64,000 nucleotides of DNA from Sycobia sp. Sy_11 (taxonomy: Eukaryota; Arthropoda; Insecta; Hymenoptera; Epichrysomallidae). Position 1 is the first letter of the stretch. Every line of letters starts with the position of its first letter. The stretch spans positions 151,501-215,500 of the forward strand of contig JACCIC010000188.1 in assembly GCA_018907035.1 (NCBI GenBank), in the 5' to 3' direction. Made by a program: the position numbers and the translations under genes. This document shows, in pieces, positions 1-15,254 of this stretch. The notes under the pieces were generated by a model. That model did no database searches and was not told where the DNA came from. It saw only the letters and a list, made by a program, of their open reading frames with translations.

Positions 1-112
1 ATTTCAGATTCTTCGAGGGTGATTATAAATAAGGACAGTCTGAATGTCATTATTTTAATATAATATATTCTAATATAAAGATTGTACCACCGATAAAAAT
101 ATTTATTAATTT
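1..112 (+). repeat. PLE 3' terminal fragment, cut by window edge
   Basis: The segment matches the terminal part of the other Penelope-like copies in the window: a cagattcttcg block, then gacagtctga, then an end close to ccgataaaaatatttattaa. The same order is seen at 16140-16262 (+) and inverted at 3878-4130. The coding part would lie to the left, outside the window. It sits in the intron before the first visible DHX8 exon. Confidence 0.75.
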
Positions 113-3400
<3,288 letters not shown>

Positions 3401-3412
3401 CTCTCGGACTCA

Positions 3413-3877
3413 TTTACCTCGACACTCCGATTTACGCGAGGTGCTGTAGGGCAAAGAAAAAACTATTTATAGAAAATATGATATTTTAAAATTTTCTAAA
3501 TGGGAAAAAAATATTCATTAAAAAACATTGTTCAAATAGTAAAAATATTATTTTTTACTATAATATATAACACGTTGGGGGCCATTTCTATACCAGGATA
3601 CTGAGACATCTTAGGGCTATGTCCCTGAGAAAATTATTTGCTATGATGTCCGCGCGAAACAGAGTTGAGGATTCCTCAATGGGTTAGCTTAATTTTTGAT
3701 TAATTTATTGCATCGTAGGATTCTCCGTGATGTTTTACAAACTTACCTTTCTTCTCTTAATACCTTATATTTTCGGAAAATGTATATATATTTTTTTTAT
3801 ACAACAAATATTACGTAAGAAAAATTTTTATGAAGAAGGAACCGACAGTTTGCTATTATGGAAAAAAATATATTTAT
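3413..3877. other. AT-rich intron sequence, nothing recognised
   Basis: No open frame with family similarity and no clear repeat structure. Confidence 0.5.
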
Positions 3878-4130
3878 TTTAAATTAATCAGTATTTTTAT
3901 CGCTCTTAGAGTCTTTATAATATAATATATTAAGTAAAACAATAACAGTCAGACTGTCCTTGTTTATTATCACCCCCGAAGAATCTGAAATAAAACTTAT
4001 TACTAAACATAAATTAGATTAAAATTAATAAAATAAAATAAATATAATAAAATTAATAAACTATATTCCATGTTAGTGAATGACAATTTGACTACCCCCA
4101 ACACCTTACATTCTCAAGAACTAAACTGAA
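3878..4130 (-). repeat. PLE 3' terminal fragment, inverted
   Basis: Reverse complement of the PLE end: cagattcttcg, the gacagtctga motif, and a related tctaagagcgataaaaat end. It faces the fragment at 1-112, so the DHX8 exon at 1415 lies between two PLE ends in opposite orientation. No coding part and no hammerhead-like motif are present. Confidence 0.7.
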
Positions 4131-4314
4131 TTATTAAATTAATTAAAAAGACTAGAGATGAGTATAATTTTTAATATATTTATTTTATAATAAATTAATG
4201 GAAATTATTTTTCAGATAAATAAATCAATTTATTACTCATTAATAATTATAATAATTAATAAGTACTAATCCTACGTGGCAGTTGAAAATAATATCTTGT
4301 CATCGAAAGGAACT

Positions 4315-5039
4315 TGTAACGCGAGTCACAATCAGAAAAATAAAATTAAATTAATTAGTCAAATTATTAGTTGGGATTAACAGGCCTATAATTTTATTTT
4401 ATACCGATATAAATAGATATAATCCTCAAAATGAGAAATATAAATATAGTAATACATAAACGTTCACCAAAAGTAAACGGCGACGGCGCTGCGCGAAGTC
4501 TAGGCGCGGGACGGTTCGGTAAAGGCAAAGCGAGCGCTCTCTCCCAAATATCAAATAGAACCGCAGGGCTGCAGAATTTCAGTATGCCAGCAGCCTTCAG
4601 ACTGGCTAATCGAGGAGGAGCTGTCGTCGGCGCGATAGCGGGCGACAAGTCTTAGCACATTCGGAGCGCGGGACGCGACCGCGTAATATAGAAATAGGTA
4701 AAAATATTATTAGGATTTGTAATACGCTCACGCGGAGCGTTAAATTTGTATAAAAACATAAATGTAAATATTTTTCTTGCTTTTATTAAATCATAAAAGA
4801 AATGTTTTATGATGTTCTGTTACAGAGGACAACGGCGCACGGCATAAAGACAAGGAAGTGGTTACGCGAGAGTGAGAATTTGATTTCTCTTCACAGTGCG
4901 TAGTAGAACAAATTTGGTGGCGGGTTGAGCGTAGGCCAAAGTACAGTGCCGCACTGTGCTTAATTAAAATAAGAACTAATAAAATATGTGCTTGTTGAGC
5001 CGGAGCACAAACTAGCTCCCACCAAAGCGCCTAGTTACA
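4315..5039 (+). repeat. 5' LTR of the gypsy-type element
   Basis: Starts TGTAACGCG and ends CTAGTTACA, giving a 6-bp terminal inversion TGTAAC/GTTACA of the TG...CA type. The primer-binding site follows directly. Inside are a TATA-like tataaaaac near 4750 and a poly(A)-like AATAAAA near 4975. A block around 4600-4660 (tcgaggaggagc, then cgatagcg) recurs at 23050-23090, marking a related LTR there. Confidence 0.6.
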
Positions 5040-5057
5040 TGGCGTCCGAACAGGCGA
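5040..5057 (+). other. Putative primer-binding site
   Basis: Begins TGGCGTCCGAACAGG immediately after the LTR, as expected for a site complementary to a tRNA 3' end (TGG = complement of CCA). I cannot name the tRNA with certainty. Confidence 0.5.
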
Positions 5058-5190
5058 ATTCGTGGATAGATTCGCGTTTAATCTAAAAGTACTTGAACTT
5101 TGATAAATCGAACGGAAATTATTTGCTGGATTGAATATTTCATGTAGACAACTTATAAAAGAATATTAGCAATTAATCGAACGGTAAAAA

Positions 5191-6290
5191 ATGAAAGCAT
5201 TGTGGATTTACAAACTTCATAAAGAGCAGTTGTTAATAGAATTAGCGAAATTCGAATTAAGTTTGAACGGCAATGTTGTTCAACTCCAGGAAAGATTAGT
5301 TCGATATGTAAAACAAAATCCGGAACTTTTTGATGACAAACCAGACGACGCACCAGATTACAGAGAAGAACTCGATAAAACGGCAGATGAACAGCAACTG
5401 CTCACAGAGAAAATAGCTAACACGTCGTCTCCATTACTGGGAGAAAATAGTATGCTTTTAGCACCTAACCAAGTCATGGCAAATATTCCAATTAATCCGG
5501 CGGCAAAAGTAGCCGACCAGATGAGAAACTGGAATTGACATTTTGACGGGAAAAATGTACAGGCATTCCTGGAAAGAGTTTCGAAATTACGTGCTGTATA
5601 CGGATTGACAGATGCACAATTATTACATGGTTTTCCTGAATTATTAAGGGGCGACGCGCAACTCTGGTTCCGTAATTTTGCTGAGTCAATAGCCTCATGG
5701 GACGAATTAGAAAGAACAATGCGCGAATTTTACTTATCGCCCAATGAACAAAGGCAGTTGGATCGTCAAATTTTTGAACGACGGCAGCAGTCTAAGGAAT
5801 CAATCTTAGATTATGCTACTGCTTTATGCACGTCAATGCGACGCCGTGGAGGTATAGATATTCAAACGCAGCTGGATAATTTATACAAAAATATATTGCC
5901 CGATTTGCAACTACACGTGTCTAGAGACACGATCACTTCGGTGTGCGATCTCGTTAATAAACTCGAAGTCGTTCGAGAAAAAATGCAAAAAATCGAGAAC
6001 ATAGAAACAAAGTCAACAAGCGGGACGAATCGTTACGCCAATAGGCCGCAGAATGCTGTTATGCCGATAAAACCTCCGAATAAACGTGAAAAATGTTGTT
6101 GGCGTTGCAAACAACAAGGACGCACGCGTTTTTAGTGCAAAAAAGTGCCACGGAAATTTTGCACACGGTGCAACAAGGACGGCACATTATCACGCGACTG
6201 CCAGTGTCAGCGCTCGGGAAACATCCGCGCGGCCGAACCACCCAAGGCCCGGCTGCAAAAAAACTACATAATCGATACTTCTTACAAATA
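5191..6290 (+). pseudogene. gypsy-type gag, broken
   Basis: Capsid-nucleocapsid precursor that would package the element RNA. The N-terminal 50 residues resemble the L..EL..F.L...G....L..RL motif common in gypsy gags. A retrotransposon capsid region follows (LRGDAQLWFRNF, then an RQIFERRQQS stretch), then zinc knuckles near 6092-6220 (CCWRCKQQ...; CTRCNKDGTLSRDC). Two in-frame stops interrupt it, at 5536-5538 and at the knuckle (6133-6135). The downstream protease is in the -1 frame relative to gag, which would fit frameshift expression in the ancestral element. Confidence 0.7.
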
Positions 6291-9150
6291 AAAATCGGTG
6301 GCCATAATTTTAAGGGTCTTGTTGATCCAGGGGCGGTAAATTCATTTACGCCTGGATATAGCAAAAATCTGTTTACAAGGAGACAGATGGCAAAGGAGCG
6401 GCAATAGAAAAGCGGTAGTTCTGGCAAATGGCACCTTAGTATCCGAAATGCAAGGGATACAAGGTACATGTAAGGTAAGAAATTTTTATATCTATCATGA
6501 ATTTTACGTTATGGAAAACCTGAGAAACGAGATACTTCTTGAGATGGATTTATTGTTAAAAATGGATATTAAAATTTCTTTAAAAGGAAAGGAAGTTAAG
6601 AATCCGTATAGATGGGCGAATAAAATACCATCGAAAATAGCAGAAATTACCGGCCTTGTGAAATTGCCAAGGCATCGGAAAGAGGAGTTAAGAAAATTTA
6701 TACATGAGGAAATGGAAAAATTTGGAGAAGTTAAAGATGTTACGCCACTAATGAATCACGTGATAAGACTCACAGACTATACCCCATTGAAACAATGGTA
6801 TCGACCAAGAACCCCGGCAATGCAACAAATAATAAATTAAGAAGTTGATAAAATGATGGCAGAAGGAATGATTAGACCATCCAAAAGTGCATGGAGCAGC
6901 CCCGTGGTTATTGCGAGGAAAAAGGATGGAAAACCACGATTTTGTGTGGATTTTCGCTGCTTAAACAAAGCCTCAATGAAAGATGCATATCCACTGCCAT
7001 AAATGCAAGCAATCCTCGATAAGCTACGAGAAGCAAAAATTTTATCAACTATAGATTTGAAAAATGGGTACTGGCAAATTGAATTGACGGAAGACAGTAA
7101 GCCACTTACAGCTTTTACAGTGCCAGGACGAGGCCTGTACGAGTTTAATGTAATGCCTTTCGGCTTACATACAGCCCCAGTGACTTTTCAAAGACTGTTA
7201 GATAGTATAATTACACCGGATATGGCTAAGAAATGCATTTGCATATCTTCATGACATTATTATTGTAACGGAGACCTATGAAAAACACAAGGAGGTTTGA
7301 GACACAATTTTTGAAAAGTTAAAAGCGGCAAGATTAAAACCCAATCCGCAAAAATGTAAGTTTGGATACTCTCAACTTACGTATCTTGGTCACGTGGTTG
7401 ATGCGCAAGGAATACGTACCGATCCAGAATAAATTAAAGCAATCTCGGCAATTCCCCCACCAAAAAATCAAAAAGAACTGAAAAGATTTTTGGCATGTTT
7501 TCATGGTACAGGAGATTTATTAAGGATCTATCGAAAACTGCAGCACCGTTAAGTATATTATTAAAGAAGAGAACAGAATGGAAATGGACAATGGAACAAC
7601 AAACAGCATTCGAAGATCTGAAAAAGAAACTAACGGAAGCTCCTGTATTAACATGCCCGAATTGGAATTTGCCATTTGTGCTTCAATCAGATACGAGTTT
7701 ACTCGGTCTGGGTGCCGTACTTACGCAGATAGACGGAGACAGAGAGTACGTAGTTGCGTACGCGAGTCGCACGCTAAACGCAGCTGAAAAAAATTATTCC
7801 GTAACAGAGTTAGAATATTTATCAGTGCGATGGGCCATATGGAAAATGCGCCAATAGCTCGAATGTATCCATTTATGGTAGTCATCGACCATCAATCCTT
7901 AAAGTAGTTTGAAAAACTAGATAACCCATCTGGACGATTGGCACGATGGGCAGTGGAATTAGCACAGTCGGATTTTGACATACAATACAGGAAAGGCGCG
8001 GAAAATAACGTAGTCGATATGTTATCCCGAAATCCGGTAGAAATAAATGCAATTAAAAACACAAACGAGAAATGGTACGCCAAAATGTACAAATCTGTAC
8101 AAAGAGAACCTACAAGTTTTCCGGACTATCGTATAGAAAACGATAGATTATACCGTCACCTGTTGCATTCACATGACTTCAACAAGACAGATGAAACAAA
8201 TGAATGAAAAATATGCGTAGCCGAGGATGAAAAAATTCGCATATTACAAGAGAATCATGATGATCCCGTCGCGGGTCATTTAGGTGTAGCAAAAATATTA
8301 GCTAAACTAGGTAAATGTTACTACTGGCCCGGTACGTTCCGTGAAGTTACCCGATACGTACGCGCCTACATCAACTGCCAAAAACATAAAGCGCAGCAAG
8401 CAGCGCCAGCCGGCACAATGCATGCGACCAACGTCGATCAACCGTGGGAATTGGTCTCTATTGACTTAGTAGGGCCACTACCACGATCAAATAATTAAAA
8501 TACGATACTTTTAGTAATGCAAGATCGTCTTACAAAATGGATCGAGCTAAGAGCATTAAGAAAAACAACGGGTGCCGCCATCGGAGGGGCCGTCCGAGAA
8601 GTACTGAAAGAAAGAAAGTGCTGAAAAGCGCGAAAATCGATCATAGAACTACACCACCGTATTCTCCACAATGTAACCTCGTTGAAAAGGCAAATAGAAC
8701 AATATAAACCATGATTAAACAATATATAGAAAAATCCCAACGGTCGTGGGATAATTATTTGAGCGAAATTGCTTTCGCTTATAAGACGGCTATGCATGAT
8801 AGCACAGGTTATACTCCAGAATACGTAAATTACAGACGAGAGCTTCAAGTACTAGGAAGTCTACAGCAGGAAGCAGGACATCAATCACAGAGCAGAATGC
8901 AAGACAGAATAAAACATGTACAAGAAGCTATATAATTAGCAAAAATTACGACAGCACAGTCTTTCTCGCGGCAGAGAAAATATTACGATTTACATAGAAG
9001 AGACTGGCGACCGAATATTGGCGACTTAGTACTAAAGCATCAATATATACTTTCAAATAAGGCCAATCATATAAATGCAAAACTTTGCGAGAAATATAGT
9101 GAGCCATTTGAAATGATAGAGAATTCATATTCGACACACGCAAGAACAAA
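6290..9150 (+). pseudogene. gypsy-type pol: protease, RT, RNase H, integrase, broken
   Basis: Protease: LVDPGAVNSF, with the catalytic D-T/S-G triad altered to DPG. Reverse transcriptase: STIDLKNGYWQI carries the first Asp near 7053, VMPFGL near 7154, and the YxDD box reads YLHD near 7245-7256, so one catalytic Asp is lost. RNase H: SDTSLLGLGAVL near 7690 and YASRTLN..E. Integrase: a zinc-binding part near 8250-8400 with one Cys missing, then VSIDLVGPLPRS near 8456. Stops include 6838, 7001 and 7855, with several frame changes after 7250 and in the integrase. The clade within Ty3/gypsy is not decided here. Confidence 0.75.
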
Positions 9151-9395
9151 TAGGTCTTGAGGACCTAGAGCGCCAGAATTTAATTCACCGATACACAAAT
9201 TGTTAAGTGTACTAACAATTTAGTGTATATACCATGAGCGCTATGCACACATTCCCTACCTCGATCTTGAACTCGAACGTATTGTCGTGTCGTGAAATAA
9301 GGTAAACACGCACGCCCTTGTCAATTATTCAAAATTTTAATACTGAGCAATAATTTAATCAGTATATAATCAACCGTGAAAAATGACACAAGGTA

Positions 9396-10013
9396 ATGGA
9401 CGTAATCCTTAAAATGTCCCCCCTGAAGTTATACAAGGAATTTGTGCGGTGGCTAGACGCCCAGGATACAACCTATTTCAGGGAGGTAGCTGAGGACGAG
9501 GGATACTTCCCTCAGCCCACCCCGCGAACACCAATAGAAACGATGGAGTACCAGCCAACGAACAAGGCGGTACCGGAAGCAATGGCCAGGAGGCCAACGG
9601 TGCGGCTGGAGCGGTTACAAACGCGCCCGCAGCCGCTAACGTTCCCCCCGCCGCTGATCATCCGACAGCCATTTCATCGGCAGATGCGGGACACCTCATT
9701 TAAAATGCCTCCGAACCCGGCAGAAGGATTCCATCGGATAACCATCTCGGAGACCCCATGGCCCAGGAGCGTGAAAATTCCGAATGGGCCGGGAGTGGTG
9801 ATCCCGCCAGGAGTGCGGGAGTTTAAAGCCCGACACGGCGGTCTGCGATGGCGGATACGAATGGATCCGAGGACAGGAGCCTTCCGTATAGGAAAAGCTA
9901 CAGATTTTAATTTTTTTTCCAAATTCCATTTATCAGTTTCGATATGTTCTTCCTTCTTCAAAAGAATCCTAATAAATAAAAAAAGTATCAATGTATCAAA
10001 GAATCATAAGTAA
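9396..10013 (+). CDS. Unrecognised 205-codon frame at the 3' end of the gypsy element
   Basis: I do not recognise the product. It begins MDVILKMSPLKLYKEF, then becomes rich in Pro and Arg, and ends with a basic segment (GLRWRIRMDPRTGAFRIGK) before the frame drifts into AT-rich sequence. It has no signal peptide or membrane segment, so it does not look like an envelope protein. Its position after integrase, on the same strand, suggests a third frame of the gypsy element. It is uninterrupted and more GC-rich than the surrounding intron, while gag-pol is full of stops. It could also be an independent insertion or a captured exon. Confidence 0.4.
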   Translation: MDVILKMSPLKLYKEFVRWLDAQDTTYFREVAEDEGYFPQPTPRTPIETMEYQPTNKAVPEAMARRPTVRLERLQTRPQPLTFPPPLIIRQPFHRQMRDTSFKMPPNPAEGFHRITISETPWPRSVKIPNGPGVVIPPGVREFKARHGGLRWRIRMDPRTGAFRIGKATDFNFFSKFHLSVSICSSFFKRILINKKSINVSKNHK

Positions 10014-10060
10014 CAAAATCAGAAAAAAGTCTGATCAACCGAAGAGAAGGGAGAACGCGG

Positions 10061-13000
10061 AGCTTTAGCAACTTCAAAAAACAATAAGGTGGAAAATTTG
10101 TTTCATTAAGTTTCATTAAATTTCTATTATATTTATTCCTGTAGACAAGGTTTTGAAAACATGATTTTATTATTATTATTGTGGAAGTTTTGTCATCTAT
10201 CGGTCCGTGCAAGAATTTATGTGAGTCTTGAGGTATTTTTTCCATGTATTTATTTTGTTTGGATATTTTTCTGAAGATTTAACTATTCTATTCGAAATAA
10301 TTCTAGCTTAAAGTATATAATTAAAGAAAAGTAAACAATTTTCATTATAATCATCTACTGTGAGACATAGAGTATATTTATTTAAATTCAATATTTGATT
10401 TTTCACCTGTAAGCTTTAAGGGAACGGGCCGAGCAAGTTCATACCTGTTTTTTTCACCTTATCGTGTAATATTTAAATATATCACCAGCAGCAGTTGCGT
10501 TTGTTCGATCCTATGCAGTCATTTTTGATGTGTCCAAATCCGAGACATTTGTGACAACGCGGAACCCAAAGCTTGGCTCTTATCCGAGATATAACTCATC
10601 CACTTTTCATTTTTCCTTTCCCAGACGGAACTGTAATTCTCTTTAATTCAAATTCGCATTCTGCCGTGTTTAGTCCTCGAGAGTTTTCATGCAAGACATG
10701 ATGTTTCCGTTCCACGCTGCTATACAGTTTATTATGTTTGCGACACCTACTGTTGTGTCACAGTCATAGTCCGAGAATTGCGCGGTCACGCTGGACGTCA
10801 GATCTTTTACCTTCCTGTCTGTCATACGTCATCTTGAAGAATCCATTGGAAGAACATCTTCTTCTACATTTTAGCCATATGTAATAGTACTGAGCCTCCA
10901 ATCGTCTTTCTAATTGACTTCACCTCTGTCCGGCTCTGGCTAGGATCTACTTTTTGATGTATCATCTTAATGAACTTTTACTGAATGTATCCGTCTCTCA
11001 GTCGTTTTTATCAAGATTGCTCACCCCTAGAATCCAGATTTGTGCAATCAGATCGTTGACTTTGCGACTGCGCAGATATTATTTCTGACCTTTGTTGTAG
11101 CTTTGTCTTTTTTTCGATCGTTTTTGGTTTATTGATTTTCTAAACTATCCAGCATTTCCATCTGTCTACGACATCCTTCTCGGAAGTTTGACTCAAATGA
11201 TCTCTTTTTCGTTTTTGTGGAGTTTCCTCACGCCATTGGCGCCATCTCATGTCGTTCTCTATCTATCGGAGCAAAATCATACGTTTTAATTCATTCTGTC
11301 CGACTTCTATACAGACTTTTTTTCACTTTTACCATTTTTAATAACTTGATTCAGATATCTTTGTATTCTTATCTTTCTGGTCATTTTATAAAGGATGCTA
11401 CTTATCTTTTTTAGTTGCTTTTGTAACTTGTTTTCGACAGCTTATCATGTTCCCGTGTATGTACCTTTTATTTTCTGCACGCATATTTTCATTTCTCTGC
11501 TACCTTTAGTGTTATCCATTACATCAGCTAAGCGGCCTACTTGCGTGATCGAGGAGTTGGTAATCTCCATTGATTTTAGTGAATCGGTTGCAGATGACAG
11601 TATAACAAATGTCTTCAATTTATTAAATTTCACGTTTGAAGGTAATTTGTTTTTTAAGTGTAATATGGTGATCAGGAAACTCTAGGGTTAAGGGTTTATG
11701 GTTTGATCCTCTGCATCTTTCTATGATTAAGCTCTGCTACAAAACAGTGACCTCTCCTGCCCCTCCCCCACCGAACTGCAAGTGGCTTCCACCGTTACTC
11801 GCTTACTTACATACCATATGGCATTATTACAAGAAGAGATTTATCGATGCTAGTGATTACCCTGACGCTGTTCAACCCCTGTATGGGGCAGATTCCTGTA
11901 TTAGCCAGACTGTCGTTGGGCGCCATGTCTATGGCGTCCCAGGACTATCATCTAGCTTTACGACGGTACCCTCCAGGGAAGCAATATACATAGATTTTAA
12001 ATAATCTCCCTACAGGCGACCTCGTTACCTAGCCATTGAGCTCTGCATCTGTAAATGCCAACCATAAATCAAACTGGTCTCATTCACGCATTAGAAATGT
12101 CGGTTTATAAGATTTCTCAATCATTCATAATCCACTCGTAAGGTACCCGTTTATAAAGTCTCCATCTCCAGCATTCATAGAAGACGACCTTTTATAGGGT
12201 ACTCGATATACTCTCTAGTCCAACTACGACAAACACTCTCAGAAAGTTAATCAAAAAATTAATGAGTGCGTGGTGAGTGGTTGTATGGACGAATGAATAC
12301 CACTATTTCCGCTCGGAGTTCTTGTCCACAGTCGCTTATTCGTCAGTATTGCAAGTTGAACACAATGCCCTACATTATTTTTATTTTTTTAATTATTAGC
12401 TTTGTCACTTCATTGTTTGGAAGTGTATAAGTCCAGAAAGACTGACAGCTTCCAAGAGTAATATTGATAAGTCAAAACGGTTTCTCCAATACTGCCGTCC
12501 GATATGCTCACAAGCGAATAAAGTAACTGTATTTTACAGCAGTCTAAAAGAACTCTGAAAAATCGAGCTTGAGTTTGGAAGCATGCCTTTGTTATTATTG
12601 TCCAAACTTTATTGCGGATAGAAAACTAAGACATAAAAGGCCCATTCTTATCCGTAGTATTAGAACTTATATACTTCATAAACTGTTTTAGTAACGCAAA
12701 ACTGACTGCCAATGAACAAGCATATATGTTTTGAAACTTTCTTTTCAAATGCAAGTGGCGCAAACAATTATTATTATTATTATTAGTAGTAGTAGTATTA
12801 GTATTGTTGTATTCTGTTTAACATAATAATATAGTATGGTAACCTAGTTACATAGAAATGAATAAGAATATATTTTACAAATAAATGGAAGCAATTTGCT
12901 TTCGCAAAATAAAATCATCTATTTGATTATTCTAACATTTAATCATCAATTATATTTGTTAATCTTTTACGAAATAGAAGATTAGGTCAGGGAAGCCGTA

Positions 13001-13689
13001 CGCTGCAGTGCGAGCTTCGTTAAATATTGCGGACAATTATAAAAAGTACTTAGAACGCTACGAACCACGCAAAATTCTATGAAATCTGTGCTATGATCGA
13101 TTTTTTTCAGTATCCCCGCTCCTTATACGAGCTTTTTTTACGAGCTAAGTAGTAGGCATGCTTACGAGGATGGATTTACATCGATCATATCTGTCTCGTT
13201 TCAACATACTATCATGCACCAATCATAAGTTCCTTTTCGAAATCAAGTTTTAAGATCCGTAACACACTGAGTATTGACACACTCAGCAGGTCTATTTGAA
13301 GCCAAGATAGAAATGAGCCTCTTCCATCGTGCCGCGTATGGCCCGCGATTATGACAAGAGTCGATAAATATGTTCACGGATTTTCTTGTGTGCGTTGATT
13401 CTTTTTTATAGATTTCTCAGCAACTGAATCTGCCTATATAATATAATTTGATATTATATTTATAATATAATTTCAGCTGTTTTCGCAAGAAGGTCTACAG
13501 TGATAGGACGGCCAATCATATCCATTAATTTATGGATTAAAGAAAACAGGTTATATTTTATTAAAAAGGTAGTAGAAAAATAACTGCATTTAAATATCAG
13601 GAAAATGTTTATTCCAATTAAGGCATGAACATATATACTGAGTTCGTCAACAGCGATATTCTAATGACTACTAGATATATTATTCGGAC
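10061..13689. other. Intron sequence, mostly unassigned
   Basis: Apart from the zinc-knuckle relic at about 10500-10660 (minus), I find no coding or repeat structure I can name. Open frames at 11395 and 11723 show no recognisable domain. A short trinucleotide tract lies at 12768-12800. Confidence 0.5.
10500..10660 (-). pseudogene. Retrotransposon gag-like zinc-knuckle relic
   Basis: On the minus strand, 10512-10556 encodes RCHKCLGFGHIKNDC, a perfect CX2CX4HX4C knuckle, preceded by RAKLWVPR. This layout is common in ORF1 of non-LTR retrotransposons and in some gags. Stops lie on both sides. Family not determined. Confidence 0.5.
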
Positions 13690-14120
13690 CGCAGAGCAAT
13701 CTTAGGTTTTGGCTTACATAGATGATATAATTATTGTATTACAATTCTTCATAGAATATCGACAATGGCTCAGAAAAGCTCAAACTACATAAGGAAAAAA
13801 CTCAGTATTGTCGACAAAAAGTTAAGTATTGAGGGTATATTCACAATGACATACAAGTAAAGATAGATAAAATTACTCCCATTCAGAAGAACCTATTACT
13901 AAAAAACATTAGGCATGTTAGAAGATTTATAAGTATGACTTAATAATATAGTAAACTTTTGAGAGCTGATAGCACCGATAAATAAACTACTAAAACAGAA
14001 TTAGAAGTGAATATAGAACCAGGAACCAATAGAAGCCTTTCATAATTGAACAGAACTGCTATGTAACGAACTAATTTTCAGATTTTTCAATGGAAATTGC
14101 AGCAGGCCATCATCTTAAAC
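13690..14120 (+). pseudogene. gypsy RT/RNase H linker relic
   Basis: Translating near 13712 gives LAYIDDIIIV, the YxDD box of a Ty3/gypsy reverse transcriptase. About 120 bp on are pieces resembling the linker that follows RT (KITPIQKN..., then VRRFIS). Many stops. It may belong to the same old element as the integrase tail at 14668. Confidence 0.55.
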
Positions 14121-14406
14121 AAATAGAATAATGAATAAAATGGCAAAAGTAAAACTAGCGAGGGTTGTCGAGCTGGCTGTTTAACCAAGCAGACCTTCCC
14201 CTTTTTCTCTTATAATATATTTAGGAAAAACACGAGAAATAAAGAACGAAGCACGAGCACAGAAACAATAGGTAGAGGAGGAAAATAAGACAAGAAACCG
14301 CTGTATATACGTACACAGTTGGAAGCGACTCCCTGTACCCAGGAAGATGTATATATAAGGAAGAGAGATAGAGAGATATAGATATACGTAGAGGAATACA
14401 TGACAA

Positions 14407-14408
14407 AT

Positions 14409-14498
<90 letters not shown>

Positions 14499-14523
14499 AG
14501 AGTTAGAGTTAGAGTTAGAGTTA
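14407..14523 (+). repeat. (GA)n tract followed by (TTAGAG)n
   Basis: About 90 bp of uninterrupted GA dinucleotides, then about five copies of the hexamer gagtta. The tract appears as a misleading Arg-Glu or Ser-Leu open frame. Confidence 0.95.
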
Positions 14524-14667
14524 AAAAGATTCAGATATATGGAACAATACGTTCCATAATTAGGAATACATTCTGGCATGCTTGGCTAATAGTTATGCTG
14601 ATTAACTTTGCCATAGGTTTATTCTCATCCAAAGTGGCCTGATGTAGAAGTATTTATTATAGCATTC

Positions 14668-15180
14668 ATGCAGATTTCATGCAGACCGAAATTGGCGGTT
14701 AAATTTCTTGACCCATACCGAGTTCTGCGAACAAACGAACACGATCCTTATGAAGTCGAAAGGATAGGAGATGGCCGAATGTGGGAATGCGAGCATAGAA
14801 ACTATGCAATGATGTGCACCCATAATATGTGTATGCGCGTCAATCATCTACACACTGGTATTGGAAAATCTCCAATGCAGAGAGAGAGAGAGAGAGAGGG
14901 GGGGGGAGGATCATCCTGAGATCGAGAGTACCCGCGCCAGTTGTTACCGAGCGCCAGCGCACCAATGGACCAACGCAGCGACACCGGCCGTCGTCGATTG
15001 GCCGGCGGCATAGGGGAGGGGGAAACCGATTCTCTCTATAAATATGGGAGCCGCAGACCGACTGGATACTCAGAAGCTTGCCCCCATCGCAATAAGAGGA
15101 TTGAATAAGCGTAGATGTTTCAAACTATTTCAAATTCGTTCGCAATATAATTATTAGGCGGAGTTAGGTAAATTTTAATA
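14668..15180 (+). pseudogene. gypsy integrase C-terminal fragment followed by LTR-like promoter region
   Basis: 14690-14800 encodes KLAVKFLDPYRVLRTNEHDPYEVE, matching the SH3-like integrase tail of Ty3/gypsy elements (G-PYRV....-D-YEVE). A GA/G tract and a GC-rich stretch follow, with tctctataaatatggg at about 15033-15048 and, some 25 bp later, a start-like cgcagaccgactgg. This looks like the end of pol plus part of a 3' LTR. The left part of the same element may be the relic at 13690. Confidence 0.5.
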
Positions 15181-15254
15181 ACCTGAATTCATCCATACTT
15201 TGATTCCCATATATATATATATATATTTTAATATAATTTTTGTTAATATATATT

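Larger units (their letters stand above)
4315..10060 (+). mobile_element. Degenerate Ty3/gypsy-type LTR retrotransposon in DHX8 intron
   Basis: Order: LTR (4315-5039), primer site, gag with zinc knuckles, protease, reverse transcriptase, RNase H, integrase, then a further open frame at 9396. This gag-PR-RT-RH-INT order defines Ty3/gypsy. At least six stops or frameshifts break gag-pol, and the protease and RT active sites are changed, so the copy is dead. I could not find the 3' LTR. A purine-rich tract at about 10040-10060 could be the polypurine tract, making the right boundary approximate. The element has the same orientation as DHX8. Confidence 0.75.

Noticed and set aside
9396..10013. 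Envelope gene for the gypsy element
   Set aside because: No signal peptide, no transmembrane segment and no cleavage-site or Cys pattern.
14407..14500. CRISPR-like regular repeats
   Set aside because: Simple dinucleotide repeats without spacers; the genome is eukaryotic.
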